DNA from: Hydrogenimonas urashimensis
Lineage (GTDB): Bacteria; Campylobacterota; Campylobacteria; Campylobacterales; Hydrogenimonadaceae
Assembly (NCBI RefSeq): GCF_016593255.1
Contig: NZ_AP023212.1
Coordinates: 496,001-560,000 of the forward strand
DNA: 64,000 bases
Direction of reading: 5' to 3'
A program made the translations under genes and the position numbers. Positions within the stretch are counted from its first letter, which is position 1, and every line of letters starts with the position of its first letter. Under the pieces are notes generated by a model. The model saw only the letters and a list, made by a program, of their open reading frames with translations. It ran no database searches and was not told the origin of the DNA. Shown in pieces: positions 16,698 to 25,584 of the stretch.

Positions 16698-17399
16698 ATG
16701 GCCTTTAAACTGCATATCGAAGGGGAAGGCAGAAAAATAGGATTCTATAAAATCAACCGGCTGGAAGCGCAGGGTCTCGAAATCGATCCCGATATGGAGT
16801 TCGACAAAGAGAATATCCGGGAACTGTTCGAAAACATCAACGCTTTCATCGAAAGCGGCGAACTCGACGAGATGGACGAAGCGCAGTCGATCTGCACGTT
16901 CAATCCGGAAAAAGTGGCGATCACACTGGATGCGGACAATATGGAAGAGATCGAAATATCCGTCGATGACGTGACACTCGAAAACATCAATGTCGACAGG
17001 AAACTCGAACTGCTCGAGAGAGCCAAAATCGGCAATATCATCTTCATCCGCACCGAGGTGGGCGACGCCTACTGGGACATCGGGGGTGAGGGTGAAGCGA
17101 ATTTCGATATCGAAAAGGTCGTACTCGGCTATCTCGACTGCAGCCAATCGCATGACCAGTACGACATCTTTCGCGAAGGATACTACGATTTCCTTTGCGA
17201 TCTCGTCATACCGGAAGAGGCGCGCTACAACGGAACCAAACTGGAAATCGACGAGCATGTGTTGCGACCGCAGCAGATCTGGGGTGAACTCTACATCGTT
17301 CGCGACAACATTCCCGACCACCGCAAGGAGTTCGAGCGTGTGGACATCGGAGGTCCCATGCTTCTTGACACAACAGCAACGCCCGAAGAGTTCTCCTAG
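16698..17399 (+). CDS. acidic cytosolic protein of unknown function
   Basis: The 233-residue protein is strongly acidic (many D and E), with no signal peptide or membrane segment. It has an N-terminal half with helical DE-rich stretches (about 30-75) and a later part with aromatic blocks such as DAYWDIGGEGEANF and QYDIFREGYYDFL. ATG 16698 is chosen because AAGGAG lies six nt upstream; the frame extends 13 codons further without a ribosome site. I do not recognise the family. It precedes moxR by 20 nt and may be co-transcribed with the MoxR / DUF58 / transglutaminase genes. Confidence 0.75.
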   Translation: MAFKLHIEGEGRKIGFYKINRLEAQGLEIDPDMEFDKENIRELFENINAFIESGELDEMDEAQSICTFNPEKVAITLDADNMEEIEISVDDVTLENINVDRKLELLERAKIGNIIFIRTEVGDAYWDIGGEGEANFDIEKVVLGYLDCSQSHDQYDIFREGYYDFLCDLVIPEEARYNGTKLEIDEHVLRPQQIWGELYIVRDNIPDHRKEFERVDIGGPMLLDTTATPEEFS

Positions 17400-17419
17400 A
17401 CTTCCTGGCATCGTTGGGT

Positions 17420-18340
17420 ATGACGGAGAAACTGGCACCCGAATTCGTTCCGCTCGTCGAAGCGGTCGAAGCGCATCTGCTGGGCAAGCGACATGCCGTT
17501 ACACTCACCCTCGCCGCCTTCTTCGCACGGGGGCATCTGCTTTTAGAAGATATCCCCGGCGTCGGCAAGACGACCCTCGCCAAAACCTTCGCCGCCGTCA
17601 TGGGGCTTGGTTTCGGGCGCGTTCAGTTCACCAGTGATCTCCTTCCCTCAGACATTCTGGGTATCAGCTACTTCGATGCCAAAGAGAGCCGTTTCATCCT
17701 GAAAAAAGGACCCATCTTCACGCCGTTTCTTCTCGCGGACGAAATCAACCGCGCCATGCCCAAAACCCAGTCGGCCCTGCTTGAGGCAATGGAGGAACGC
17801 CATGTGACGATCGACGGCGTTACCTACCCGCTTCCCGAACCTTTTTTCGTCATTGCCACGCAAAATCCCCACGAAGAGGTGGGCACTTTTCCTTTGCCTC
17901 TCTCCCAACTGGACCGTTTCATCTGCAGTTTCGGCATCGGCTACCCCGAGAGAGAGGCGGAACGGGAAGTGTTGCTGGGAGCGGCTGAGAGGCCCCTGCC
18001 TGCCACTCCTTTGATGGACGAAGAGCAGATTCATACGGTTTTTATGAGCGTCAGAAACGTCCGGCTAAGCGATGCAATGCTCGACTATCTGCAGGCTATC
18101 GTTGCCCATACCCGCACAAGCGGAGCTTTTTGTGTCGGCCTTTCCACACGCGGCGCCCTGGCTCTCGCCTCGATGACAAAAGCGTGGGCGAGACTCCACG
18201 GGCGGGATTACGCCATTCCCGACGACCTTCAGGCGGTGGCGGGCGAAGTCTGCATGCACCGACTCCGCTTCAAAGAGGGACCTACTACCATGGAACGCAT
18301 TCGCCATGAACTCTTTTCGCACGTTGCTTCAGATTCGTAG
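17420..18340 (+). CDS. MoxR-family AAA+ ATPase
   Basis: The 306-residue protein has Walker A in DIPGVGKTTLAKTFA, the RVQFTSDLLPSDILG segment, Walker B in LLADEINRAMPKTQ, sensor 1 in FVIATQNPHEEVGTFPLP and the C-terminal lid. MoxR ATPases act as chaperones for assembling or activating partner complexes, often alongside DUF58 and VWA proteins. Here DUF58 and TgpA-like genes follow, each overlapping the previous one, but no VWA gene is present. The start is ATG 17420, two codons inside an in-frame TTG; the ribosome site is weak. Confidence 0.92.
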   Translation: MTEKLAPEFVPLVEAVEAHLLGKRHAVTLTLAAFFARGHLLLEDIPGVGKTTLAKTFAAVMGLGFGRVQFTSDLLPSDILGISYFDAKESRFILKKGPIFTPFLLADEINRAMPKTQSALLEAMEERHVTIDGVTYPLPEPFFVIATQNPHEEVGTFPLPLSQLDRFICSFGIGYPEREAEREVLLGAAERPLPATPLMDEEQIHTVFMSVRNVRLSDAMLDYLQAIVAHTRTSGAFCVGLSTRGALALASMTKAWARLHGRDYAIPDDLQAVAGEVCMHRLRFKEGPTTMERIRHELFSHVASDS

Positions 18341-19175
18341 AGAGGTCCGGCAGCACGCAACAAGGCAGAGTCTCATTCTTCTGTGTCTCATTGTAGGGCT
18401 CTTTTTCGAAGCCTATATGCACAATTTCAACCTCGTTTACATCACCCTCTTCTTTCTGATCGCCGCCGCCATGGCCGCCATTCCTCTCGGTCTTTTGAAT
18501 ATCGGTCCCCTCCAATGTCATTTCGACGGATGCGGCCGTCTGTTTGCAGGCAAAGAGGGAGAGTGCCGCTTCCGAATCGAAAATCCGGCGTCTACCACGG
18601 GATGGGGAGTCGACTTCTGTTGGAAAGAAAACCGCATCAAGCTGCCGCCGCTTCCTTCCCGAACGAGCCGCACGGTTGCGGTTGTGTGCCTTCCGAAACG
18701 GCGGGGACGCATGAAAGCGGGTTCCTGCTGCTTCGAATCGCTCTTTCCTCTCGCAACAATCCGATTCGTCAAACCGGTAGAGGTCGAAAGAGAACTCGTG
18801 GTCTTTCCCGAGCCGAAGGGAGTACCGCTGGAGAGTTTTGTGAAGCAGTCGAACGCTCCCTACGGTCACGAAACGGATTTCGACGGTCTCGCCGACTACA
18901 GCGGCACCGAAAACGCATCGCGTATCCACTGGCCATCGGTAGCCAAAGGCGAGACGCTGGTCAAACATTTTGAAAAGGAGCGGGAAAATGAGACGTTGAT
19001 TTTCGATTTTCAAACCTGTGCCGGAAATGACGAAGCCAGACTTTCGCAACTCACACTCTGGGTGCTCGAGTGTGAAAGACGCGGCAAGCCGTTCATCATT
19101 CGGCTTCCGGGCAGAGTGCTCGAAAGCCAAAAGGTGGGAACCGATGCGATTCTTGAAACGCTGGCTCTCTACTGA
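18306..19175 (+). CDS. DUF58-domain membrane-anchored protein
   Basis: The 289-residue protein has two N-terminal hydrophobic helices (about residues 22-38 and 42-62) and then a beta-rich region. The DUF58 signature follows near residue 200 (in GLADYSGTENASRIHWPSVAK), equivalent to the usual tyrosine/arginine/tryptophan pattern that leads to RRIHW. DUF58 proteins are found with MoxR ATPases. The gene overlaps moxR by 35 nt and the transglutaminase gene by 32 nt, so the three are tightly coupled. Confidence 0.85.
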   Translation: MNSFRTLLQIRREVRQHATRQSLILLCLIVGLFFEAYMHNFNLVYITLFFLIAAAMAAIPLGLLNIGPLQCHFDGCGRLFAGKEGECRFRIENPASTTGWGVDFCWKENRIKLPPLPSRTSRTVAVVCLPKRRGRMKAGSCCFESLFPLATIRFVKPVEVERELVVFPEPKGVPLESFVKQSNAPYGHETDFDGLADYSGTENASRIHWPSVAKGETLVKHFEKERENETLIFDFQTCAGNDEARLSQLTLWVLECERRGKPFIIRLPGRVLESQKVGTDAILETLALY

Positions 19176-21162
19176 AACGAACCTCCCGCCAGAGTCCGAC
19201 GAGAGGCTGTTGAGGATTCTCGACCTCGCTTACGCAAGCCTTCTTCCACCTTTGCTGCTGATTTTGAAACTGCCGATGATTCTTTTTCTCCTTATCGCTG
19301 TCGTTTTGATCTTTTTTCGCAAAAAAGCGACGCCATTGACACTTAGTTCGCTTTTCATGACGGGACTTCTGGCTATCTTTCTTTCACTCTATGGGGCTTT
19401 CGGCTTCGTCGGCCTCATGCATTTGAAACTTTTCGTCGAGCTTCTTGTCTATCTGCTGGTTGTGGCAGTAACGCTGCAGCGGCTCACCCGGAAGGTCAAT
19501 CTCTATCTGGCGATATCGCCTGTGCTTCTGCTGGGTCTTACGCTCTTCTTTTTCAATTCGATACCGATGCTTCTTTATACCGTTTTTGAAATCTTTTTTC
19601 TGCTTTGGATGGTTGTAACCTGGCAGATGCGCAGCGGTTTTGCGGAGAGTCTCCGCATGGCCGGCATGCTCTTTTTTCTTTCCCTTCCCCTGGTGGCGAC
19701 ACTCTTCATCTTCTTTCCCCGCATCTCCTTCGGCCACGCCTCCTACGGTTTCCGGGGCGAGGGCGCCGCATACGGCGGACACGACGGAACGATGCGGCTT
19801 GACAACGGAGCGCTTGACGTCCTTTCCGGACGTATCGTCATGGAGGTCGAATTCAAAGGCCACATTCCCCCCGAAAAGAGTCTCTATTTCCGAGGAAGCG
19901 TCCTTTATATCGACAGAATAGACCATTGGTCACCCCTGTCAAGACAAGCAGCGAGCAAATTTCGGCCCGTCAGAGTCGCGTATCCTCCCATGTTCGAAAG
20001 GGCGGAAAATCTCGTCATCTACAAAATTTCCCTCTATCCTACCCATAAACGGTGGCTTTACATGCTGGACCTTCCTTTCGAAGCGCCCGAGGGCGCATCG
20101 ATCGGAGCGGATTTCGAAGTGACACTGCAAAAGCCGATCGACAGACCGCAGATCTATGAAGCCTCTTCCGCTCTCGATTACCGCTATGGCTCAAACACCG
20201 ACGAAAACAGACTCCGTTACGCGCTGACGGCAAATCCCGCCCTCAATCCCATGAGTGCAAGGGAGGCGCGGCGCATCGTGCGGGCCTATCCCGACAAGAA
20301 AGAGAGGCTGCAGGCGATCGAAACATTTTTCAAGAAAGCGGATCTGACCTACACGCTGCGCCCCGACCCGCTCGATTTGAAGCATATGACCGACGACTTC
20401 CTCTTTCGCCGTAAAAAGGGGTATTGCGTCCACTTCGCCGCGGCTTTCGCCACCTTTTGCCGCCTCGCGAAGATACCGGCACGCATTGTTACCGGATACC
20501 GGGGAAGCCTGGCCAACAGCGTCAGAAATTTCATCGCCGTGGAAGAGCGCGACGCCCACGCCTGGGTGGAAGTCTTCGTAAACCGGGCGTGGCGGAGGAT
20601 AGAAACCACGGCACTGGCACAGAAAGTGGGGAACGACGAAGCCACCGCCGCACTGCTTCGCAGAACTCCGGGCGCCGCGATGGTGAAAAGAGAAAAGAGC
20701 GGTACGCGTGGGCTCTCGAGAGCGGAACTCTATCTTCTCTACGCCAAATTCCGAATCGAGACATGGATTCTGCGCTACAGCCGCTATCGGCAGATGCAGC
20801 TGCTCGAACGCGCGAAGAGCGACCCCATGTTCGTGGCGATATTCCTGGGCGTGTTCGGGCTTTTGGCCCTGACGGCTTGGTATATCGCCGCGTTGCTGCG
20901 GCGTCTTGAATGCAAAACAACTCTCCGATGCCTGATGGAAAAACTCTGCCGGCATCTTGAAAAGCGTGGCTGCCGACGAGCGGAGGGGGAGACCATGCAC
21001 CGCTACCTGCAGCGTTGCACAAAGATGCTCGGTCGCGCAAAGAGACTGGAAAAAATCGACGCACTCTATCATGCCTGCGAATATGCGGCCAAGACACCGT
21101 CACAAAGAAGCGAACTGTTAGAAACATTGAAAAAAGAGGTGAAGGCTTTTATTCGCGGCTGA
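19144..21162 (+). CDS. TgpA-like membrane transglutaminase-domain protein
   Basis: The 672-residue protein begins with several transmembrane helices (about residues 25-200, DUF3488-like). A periplasmic transglutaminase-like domain with catalytic Cys428 (KKGYCVHFAAAFATFCRL) and His472 (ERDAHAWVEVFV) follows. The third position, normally Asp in a DPT-type motif, appears as IETT, so Glu may replace Asp. A final helix lies near 555-578, followed by a cytoplasmic DUF4129-like tail. It is the last gene of the MoxR / DUF58 cluster. The start is ATG 19144 rather than earlier in-frame codons inside the DUF58 gene. Confidence 0.88.
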   Translation: MRFLKRWLSTETNLPPESDERLLRILDLAYASLLPPLLLILKLPMILFLLIAVVLIFFRKKATPLTLSSLFMTGLLAIFLSLYGAFGFVGLMHLKLFVELLVYLLVVAVTLQRLTRKVNLYLAISPVLLLGLTLFFFNSIPMLLYTVFEIFFLLWMVVTWQMRSGFAESLRMAGMLFFLSLPLVATLFIFFPRISFGHASYGFRGEGAAYGGHDGTMRLDNGALDVLSGRIVMEVEFKGHIPPEKSLYFRGSVLYIDRIDHWSPLSRQAASKFRPVRVAYPPMFERAENLVIYKISLYPTHKRWLYMLDLPFEAPEGASIGADFEVTLQKPIDRPQIYEASSALDYRYGSNTDENRLRYALTANPALNPMSAREARRIVRAYPDKKERLQAIETFFKKADLTYTLRPDPLDLKHMTDDFLFRRKKGYCVHFAAAFATFCRLAKIPARIVTGYRGSLANSVRNFIAVEERDAHAWVEVFVNRAWRRIETTALAQKVGNDEATAALLRRTPGAAMVKREKSGTRGLSRAELYLLYAKFRIETWILRYSRYRQMQLLERAKSDPMFVAIFLGVFGLLALTAWYIAALLRRLECKTTLRCLMEKLCRHLEKRGCRRAEGETMHRYLQRCTKMLGRAKRLEKIDALYHACEYAAKTPSQRSELLETLKKEVKAFIRG

Positions 21163-21202
21163 ACCGCCGCAGCTCATGCCAAACGGGACGGGATGGCGCG
21201 TT

Positions 21203-22030
21203 TTAATCGCGAATGATCGCCACTCTTTCACCGAAACGGACATGACGACGGTCGTTGGTTCGTATCTCCATCAGGCCCGGTTCGGCGAATATCAGCACCG
21301 TCGAGCCCATCATGAACATGCCGAGAAGATCCCCTTTGTGAATCCAGACCGGCTTTTTGTCGTATCGGTAGAATGTCGGTTCGTAGGGATCGGCATTCGT
21401 TTTGATGCGATGATCGAAAGCGATCGTCATCCGACCCACGTTGAGCGCCCCGACGAGCACGATAAAGATACGCCGGTTCTTTTCGGTGAAGCACTCCAGA
21501 ATGACCCGCTCGTTCTCCACGAAGAGCTCTTTCGTGCGGCGAAGCGAAGGGAAGTTGACAGGATAGAGCTTGCCCGGCTGGTGCAGAATCGAGGCGATGC
21601 GAAGTTTGTAGGGCATGTGGTAGCGGTGGTAATCTTTCGGTGAAAGGTAGAAATTGATATAGGTTCCCTCATAGAGCGCTTTCGCTTCCCTGCCGTACTG
21701 CAGAGTCAGAAGATCGTCGATGCTGTACTCCATCCCCTTGATCTGCAACGCTTTGTCTTTCTGCAGTCTTCCGCATTCGGTGACAAAGGCGTCGACCGGC
21801 GAAATCAGCACACCGTGGCGATAGTCGATGGAACGCTCTTTTCTCAGTTCCCGGGTAAAGAGTTTGTTGAGCGTGGGATAGGTCGAAGGCGGGGCGAATT
21901 CCGACATGTCAAGCCCCAGCAGGTTGACATAAGCATGGTTGATGAAGGATTGGATGTTACTTGGAAACTCATGGTCCGCAAAGCGGCCGAACCACTGGGA
22001 AACGACATTCGTCAGATGTTTTTTCACCAT
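21203..22030 (-). CDS. psd: phosphatidylserine decarboxylase proenzyme
   Basis: Psd makes phosphatidylethanolamine from phosphatidylserine at the membrane after self-cleavage that creates a pyruvoyl group. The 275-residue protein has the PVDAFVTECG and SPKDYHRYHMPY blocks. The processing site near residue 243 reads MMGST instead of the usual LGST; serine is kept. The gene directly follows the ferritin-like gene with no gap and is convergent with the transglutaminase gene. Confidence 0.95.
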   Translation of the reverse strand: MVKKHLTNVVSQWFGRFADHEFPSNIQSFINHAYVNLLGLDMSEFAPPSTYPTLNKLFTRELRKERSIDYRHGVLISPVDAFVTECGRLQKDKALQIKGMEYSIDDLLTLQYGREAKALYEGTYINFYLSPKDYHRYHMPYKLRIASILHQPGKLYPVNFPSLRRTKELFVENERVILECFTEKNRRIFIVLVGALNVGRMTIAFDHRIKTNADPYEPTFYRYDKKPVWIHKGDLLGMFMMGSTVLIFAEPGLMEIRTNDRRHVRFGERVAIIRD

Positions 22031-22852
22031 CTATCCTATCCTCTCCAGCGCCTCTTCCATCAGGGTGATATGGTAGTCCTCCTGGAAGTTGATGAAATCG
22101 AAAAACTGCTGCAGTGTCTCGTTCGCCACCGCTTCGGCAAGCGCACGACACTGCTCCTTGGCCATCTTCTCCTCTTCGATGCCGTCGGCCAGAAATTTTT
22201 TCAGCGAATCGAACCGATAGATCTCCCGGGTGACCATCCGCGGAACCGCCAGTATCCCCAACTTCGCCATCATCAGCGCGAAAGATTTGAGATGGAATTT
22301 CGACTCGTCGATCAGTATCTGAAATATTTCGCCAAGCCGCTTGTCGTCGACGACCGTCTGGGCGTAGGAGTAGATCACGATCAGCTCGTACTCCTTGTAG
22401 CTCTCTTCGAAAAGAAAGAGCACCAGCGCATCGAGGGAGGCCTTGTCGAGTTCGATGCCATCAAACCTCAGAGATTTGTCAAAAGCAGTGACTTTCGCGT
22501 TGCGTCCGAAAGCGCGGTGGAGTTCGGCACGGATAAATTTCAGGTCGTTGAGCATCCTTTTGGCGAGGGGATCGCCGTTCTCCACCAGTTGCAGCCCGAT
22601 ACGCGCCAACGCCTCGTCGCAGTACATCGCCGCTTCCCCTTCGGTCGTAAACGCCAACTGTATGGCTGGCCGTTCGTAGCTGTATTCGATCTTTTTTTGG
22701 ACATAGAGCGTTTCAATGAAACGAAGGTGCCTGTAGAGAATCTCGGCGTAGTCATAGAGCTTCTCGCCCCATGCTCTGTCTTCAACGGCGAAAGAGGCGA
22801 ACAGAAGTTTGAGCCACCCTTCGTGAACCGTGGTAAAAAGTCTTTTCTGCAT
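22031..22852 (-). CDS. ferritin-like four-helix protein (putative)
   Basis: The 273-residue soluble protein is all-helical by eye. It holds Glu/His clusters spaced as in di-iron four-helix bundles: EESYKEYELIVIY (about residue 150), DESKFHLKSFALMM (about 187), IEEEKMAKEQC (about 225) and FQEDYHITLMEEAL (about 255). This suggests a ferritin/rubrerythrin-like iron-binding fold, but I cannot match a named family. Its ATG overlaps the stop of the IscU-like gene (TAATG), and psd follows immediately. The link to iron-sulfur assembly or iron storage is inference from the motif and the neighbour. Confidence 0.6.
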   Translation of the reverse strand: MQKRLFTTVHEGWLKLLFASFAVEDRAWGEKLYDYAEILYRHLRFIETLYVQKKIEYSYERPAIQLAFTTEGEAAMYCDEALARIGLQLVENGDPLAKRMLNDLKFIRAELHRAFGRNAKVTAFDKSLRFDGIELDKASLDALVLFLFEESYKEYELIVIYSYAQTVVDDKRLGEIFQILIDESKFHLKSFALMMAKLGILAVPRMVTREIYRFDSLKKFLADGIEEEKMAKEQCRALAEAVANETLQQFFDFINFQEDYHITLMEEALERIG

Positions 22853-23298
22853 TATTGTTTCTCCTCTTCCGGCAGTGCACAGGCCCGTCCGATCATATGG
22901 GTGGGTACCAGCGCATCGGGATCGCTTTTTTTCGCCTCGTATTGGTCGAGTGCCGCCAGAAAAGCCTGTGCCACCATCTCCGAACAGGCCGCCTCTTCGG
23001 GGGGCATGCTGTCGAGTTTGCCAAGCATGATCTGGGCAAGTTCCTTCGATTCGGCGATGGTGGCTCCCTTGACCGTTTCGGTGAAGATCGACCCGGCGAT
23101 GATCGTCGTCATACAGGCTTTGGCCTGGAAACGGATATCTTCGATCTTCCCATCATCCATTTTAAGGTAGACGATGACCATCTCCCCGTTGTCCGGATTT
23201 TTCCCTATTCCCTGCCCGTCGGCGTCTTCCAGTTTTCCGTAATTGCGCGGATTCATCATATGATCCATCGTGATGTCGTACAGCTCTTTCTTTTCCAT
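22852..23298 (-). CDS. IscU/NifU-N-like scaffold lacking the first ligand cysteine
   Basis: The 148-residue protein resembles the IscU/NifU N-terminal fold: YDITMDHMMNPRNYGKLEDAD, VYLKMDDGKIEDIRFQAKACMTTIIAGS, then LDSMPPEEAACSEMVAQAFLAAL. In true IscU three cysteines hold the nascent cluster. Here the first site reads NPDNGEM (Asn instead of Cys) while the second and third Cys remain, and an extra Cys is near the C-terminus. The start at ATG 23298 is preferred to 23346, which has no ribosome site. No iscS is adjacent. Confidence 0.8.
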   Translation of the reverse strand: MEKKELYDITMDHMMNPRNYGKLEDADGQGIGKNPDNGEMVIVYLKMDDGKIEDIRFQAKACMTTIIAGSIFTETVKGATIAESKELAQIMLGKLDSMPPEEAACSEMVAQAFLAALDQYEAKKSDPDALVPTHMIGRACALPEEEKQ

Positions 23299-23352
23299 TT
23301 CGTTCCCGGTATAAACTTCTTGTTGTTCTGTCCGATATTGGTTCATAAAAAT

Positions 23353-23358
23353 ATTCTA
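23353..23358 (-). promoter_or_regulatory. candidate -10 box for the IscU-like operon
   Basis: On the minus strand 23358-23353 reads TAGAAT, 55 nt upstream of the preferred ATG. No clear -35 box is visible. The 5' flank is AT-rich. Confidence 0.3.
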
Positions 23359-23476
23359 TCGCATTCCATGAATTAATTAATGTTTGCGATCGATATTGAA
23401 AGCGTGATTATATCATGTTGTCACAATAAAATGAGATGGATTGCAATGTTTCCAGAAAATAATTGGCAGGATCGCA

Positions 23477-25498
23477 ATGACCGCTAAAAAAAACCGATTC
23501 GTACTTCTTTTTGCGAGTATCTCTTTTCTGGCACTGCTCTACAATGCCATCTTTATCTATGATCAGTTCAGGCGTATCGACAATATCCAGCTGTTCGTCT
23601 CCACACAGCAGGCGAAAATTCTCGATGCGTTTTTTGTCGCTTTCAGGACGACCTATCAGGAGAGTTTCCTGAAAAACCATATTCCACTCAATGAAGAGAA
23701 CATCAAGCTTCTGCCGGTAGTGACGACTCCCAAGATTTCCGAGAAGATTGCCGAAATCATCGCCAACAAAGCGATCGTCCGGACCGTTTCGGACCGGCCC
23801 AGGAACCCGAAAAACGCCGCCAATGAGCTGGAGCGTCGAACCCTTGATTATTTCAGAAAGCATCCGGGGCAAAAAAAGACCTACGCCACGATCAAAAGGG
23901 GGGGCGAAGAGTTTTTCTTCTTCGCCGCCCCGCTTTATATCACGAAACAGTGTCTCAAATGCCACGGAAAGCGGGAAGACGCCCCTGAGTATATCCGGAC
24001 ACACTACAACAGCGCTTATGGGTACAAAGAGGGTGATCTGCGGGGCCTCATCAGCATCTATCTCGACCAAAAAGGGCTGCATGAAAACGTGATGGGACTG
24101 GTTTACAAAAATATCTCTCTCATGCTGGTTATCACCTTTCTTTTTCTAACCGTCTTCTTTTTCCTGATGAAAAAAATCTATCTGAAAGAGGAGGAGTACA
24201 CCTCAAAACTTGAAAAAGAGGTGGAAAGACAGACACAAGCCCTCGAAAAGAAGTCTCAGGAGCTTGAATACCAGCTCTATCACGACCGTTTGACCCAACT
24301 GCCAAACCGCAACGCCCTCATCAACGACATAGCCGATCCCAACGCAAGAGCACTGATTCTGCTCAATATCGACGATTTCAAAGAGATCAACGATTTCTAC
24401 GGCCACGAAGCGGGCGACACACTGATCAAAAAACTGGCGGAGCTACTGCACGATGAGTGCCCAAGAAAGATCTGCACCCTTTACAGGATGCCCTCCGATG
24501 AATTCGCGCTTCTTCTTTACGCCGACATCAAAAAGGAGACACTCGAACGCCATATCAAGGAGCTGATTAGAAAAATCAACAATTTCGACTTCGTCATCGA
24601 CTCCAATGTCGTCCACCTGCGAATCGCCGCCGGCGCCTCTATGGAGATAGACGATCTTCTCGTTACGGCGGATATGGCGATCAAGAAGGCGAAAGCGGAG
24701 AGAGCCGACTACATTATCTACGACCCTTCGATGAATATGAGCCACTTCTACAAAAAAAATATCGAATGGGCGGAGAGACTCAAAAGCGCCCTCGAAGAGG
24801 ATCGCATCGTTCCCTATTTTCAGCCTATCGTTTCGGCCCGCGACGGCAGAGTCAAAATCTACGAATCCCTGGTGCGCCTTCTCGACGAGGATGGCACGGT
24901 CCATACCCCCTACCATTTCCTGGAAATCGCCAAGCGGACGAAATACTACCCCGAACTGACCAAAAGGATGGCTGACAAAATATTCGATATCTCCAAAAAG
25001 ATTCCCTGTGACATATCGATGAACATCTCCTATCTCGACATTATGAACAAGCAGACGATGGACTACATCATCAGGAAAGTTTCCGAGTCCGACAATGCCC
25101 ACCGCTTCCACTTCGAAATACTCGAAAGCGAAGGGATCGAACGATATGAAGATGTCTCAAGCTGCCTGAAGCGTCTTAGAAAACTCGGATGCCAGATTTC
25201 CGTCGACGATTTCGGCTCCGGCTATTCCAATTTCGACCACATTCTAAAACTCGAAGTCGACATGCTCAAAATAGACGGCTCCCTCATCAAGAACATCAAC
25301 AACGATATCGGCTCGCAGATCATCGTCGAAACGATCGTGGATTTCGCAGAAAAACTCAGGATCGAGACCTGTGCCGAATTTGTCTGTTCAAAAGAGGTTT
25401 ACGAAACCGTCAAAGATATCGGAGTCACCTACGTCCAGGGCTATTATATCGGTGAACCGAAGCCCGATATTCCAGACACCACCCATTACGAAATCTAA
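23477..25498 (+). CDS. haem-motif sensor GGDEF-EAL protein (c-di-GMP turnover)
   Basis: The 673-residue protein has a transmembrane helix (about 8-28). A periplasmic DUF3365-like domain with a c-type haem motif CLKCH at residues 159-163 follows, then a second helix (about 216-234), a short coiled coil, a GGDEF domain (about 265-425) and an EAL domain (about 430-665). The GGDEF active loop reads PSDEF, so cyclase activity is doubtful. The EAL domain keeps YESLVR (Glu463), NMSYLDIMN-type, VDDFGSGYSNF, KIDGSLI and VQGYYIGEP, so phosphodiesterase activity is likely. A periplasmic redox or gas signal through haem is inferred. The ATG at 23477 is chosen over a TTG 36 nt earlier. Confidence 0.88.
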   Translation: MTAKKNRFVLLFASISFLALLYNAIFIYDQFRRIDNIQLFVSTQQAKILDAFFVAFRTTYQESFLKNHIPLNEENIKLLPVVTTPKISEKIAEIIANKAIVRTVSDRPRNPKNAANELERRTLDYFRKHPGQKKTYATIKRGGEEFFFFAAPLYITKQCLKCHGKREDAPEYIRTHYNSAYGYKEGDLRGLISIYLDQKGLHENVMGLVYKNISLMLVITFLFLTVFFFLMKKIYLKEEEYTSKLEKEVERQTQALEKKSQELEYQLYHDRLTQLPNRNALINDIADPNARALILLNIDDFKEINDFYGHEAGDTLIKKLAELLHDECPRKICTLYRMPSDEFALLLYADIKKETLERHIKELIRKINNFDFVIDSNVVHLRIAAGASMEIDDLLVTADMAIKKAKAERADYIIYDPSMNMSHFYKKNIEWAERLKSALEEDRIVPYFQPIVSARDGRVKIYESLVRLLDEDGTVHTPYHFLEIAKRTKYYPELTKRMADKIFDISKKIPCDISMNISYLDIMNKQTMDYIIRKVSESDNAHRFHFEILESEGIERYEDVSSCLKRLRKLGCQISVDDFGSGYSNFDHILKLEVDMLKIDGSLIKNINNDIGSQIIVETIVDFAEKLRIETCAEFVCSKEVYETVKDIGVTYVQGYYIGEPKPDIPDTTHYEI

Positions 25499-25538
25499 GA
25501 AGTGGCGCAGCGCGAGATCAACATTTCGACGACCAATT

Positions 25539-25547
25539 TGGTATAAT
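25539..25547 (+). promoter_or_regulatory. extended -10 promoter of the gltX2-like gene
   Basis: TGGTATAAT (25539-25547) is an extended -10 element 37 nt before the ATG. The -35 region has no clear match, as expected for an extended -10 promoter. Confidence 0.5.
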
Positions 25548-25584
25548 CGCCTCAAGAAATCCGCCAGATGGCAAAAGGAACTCC

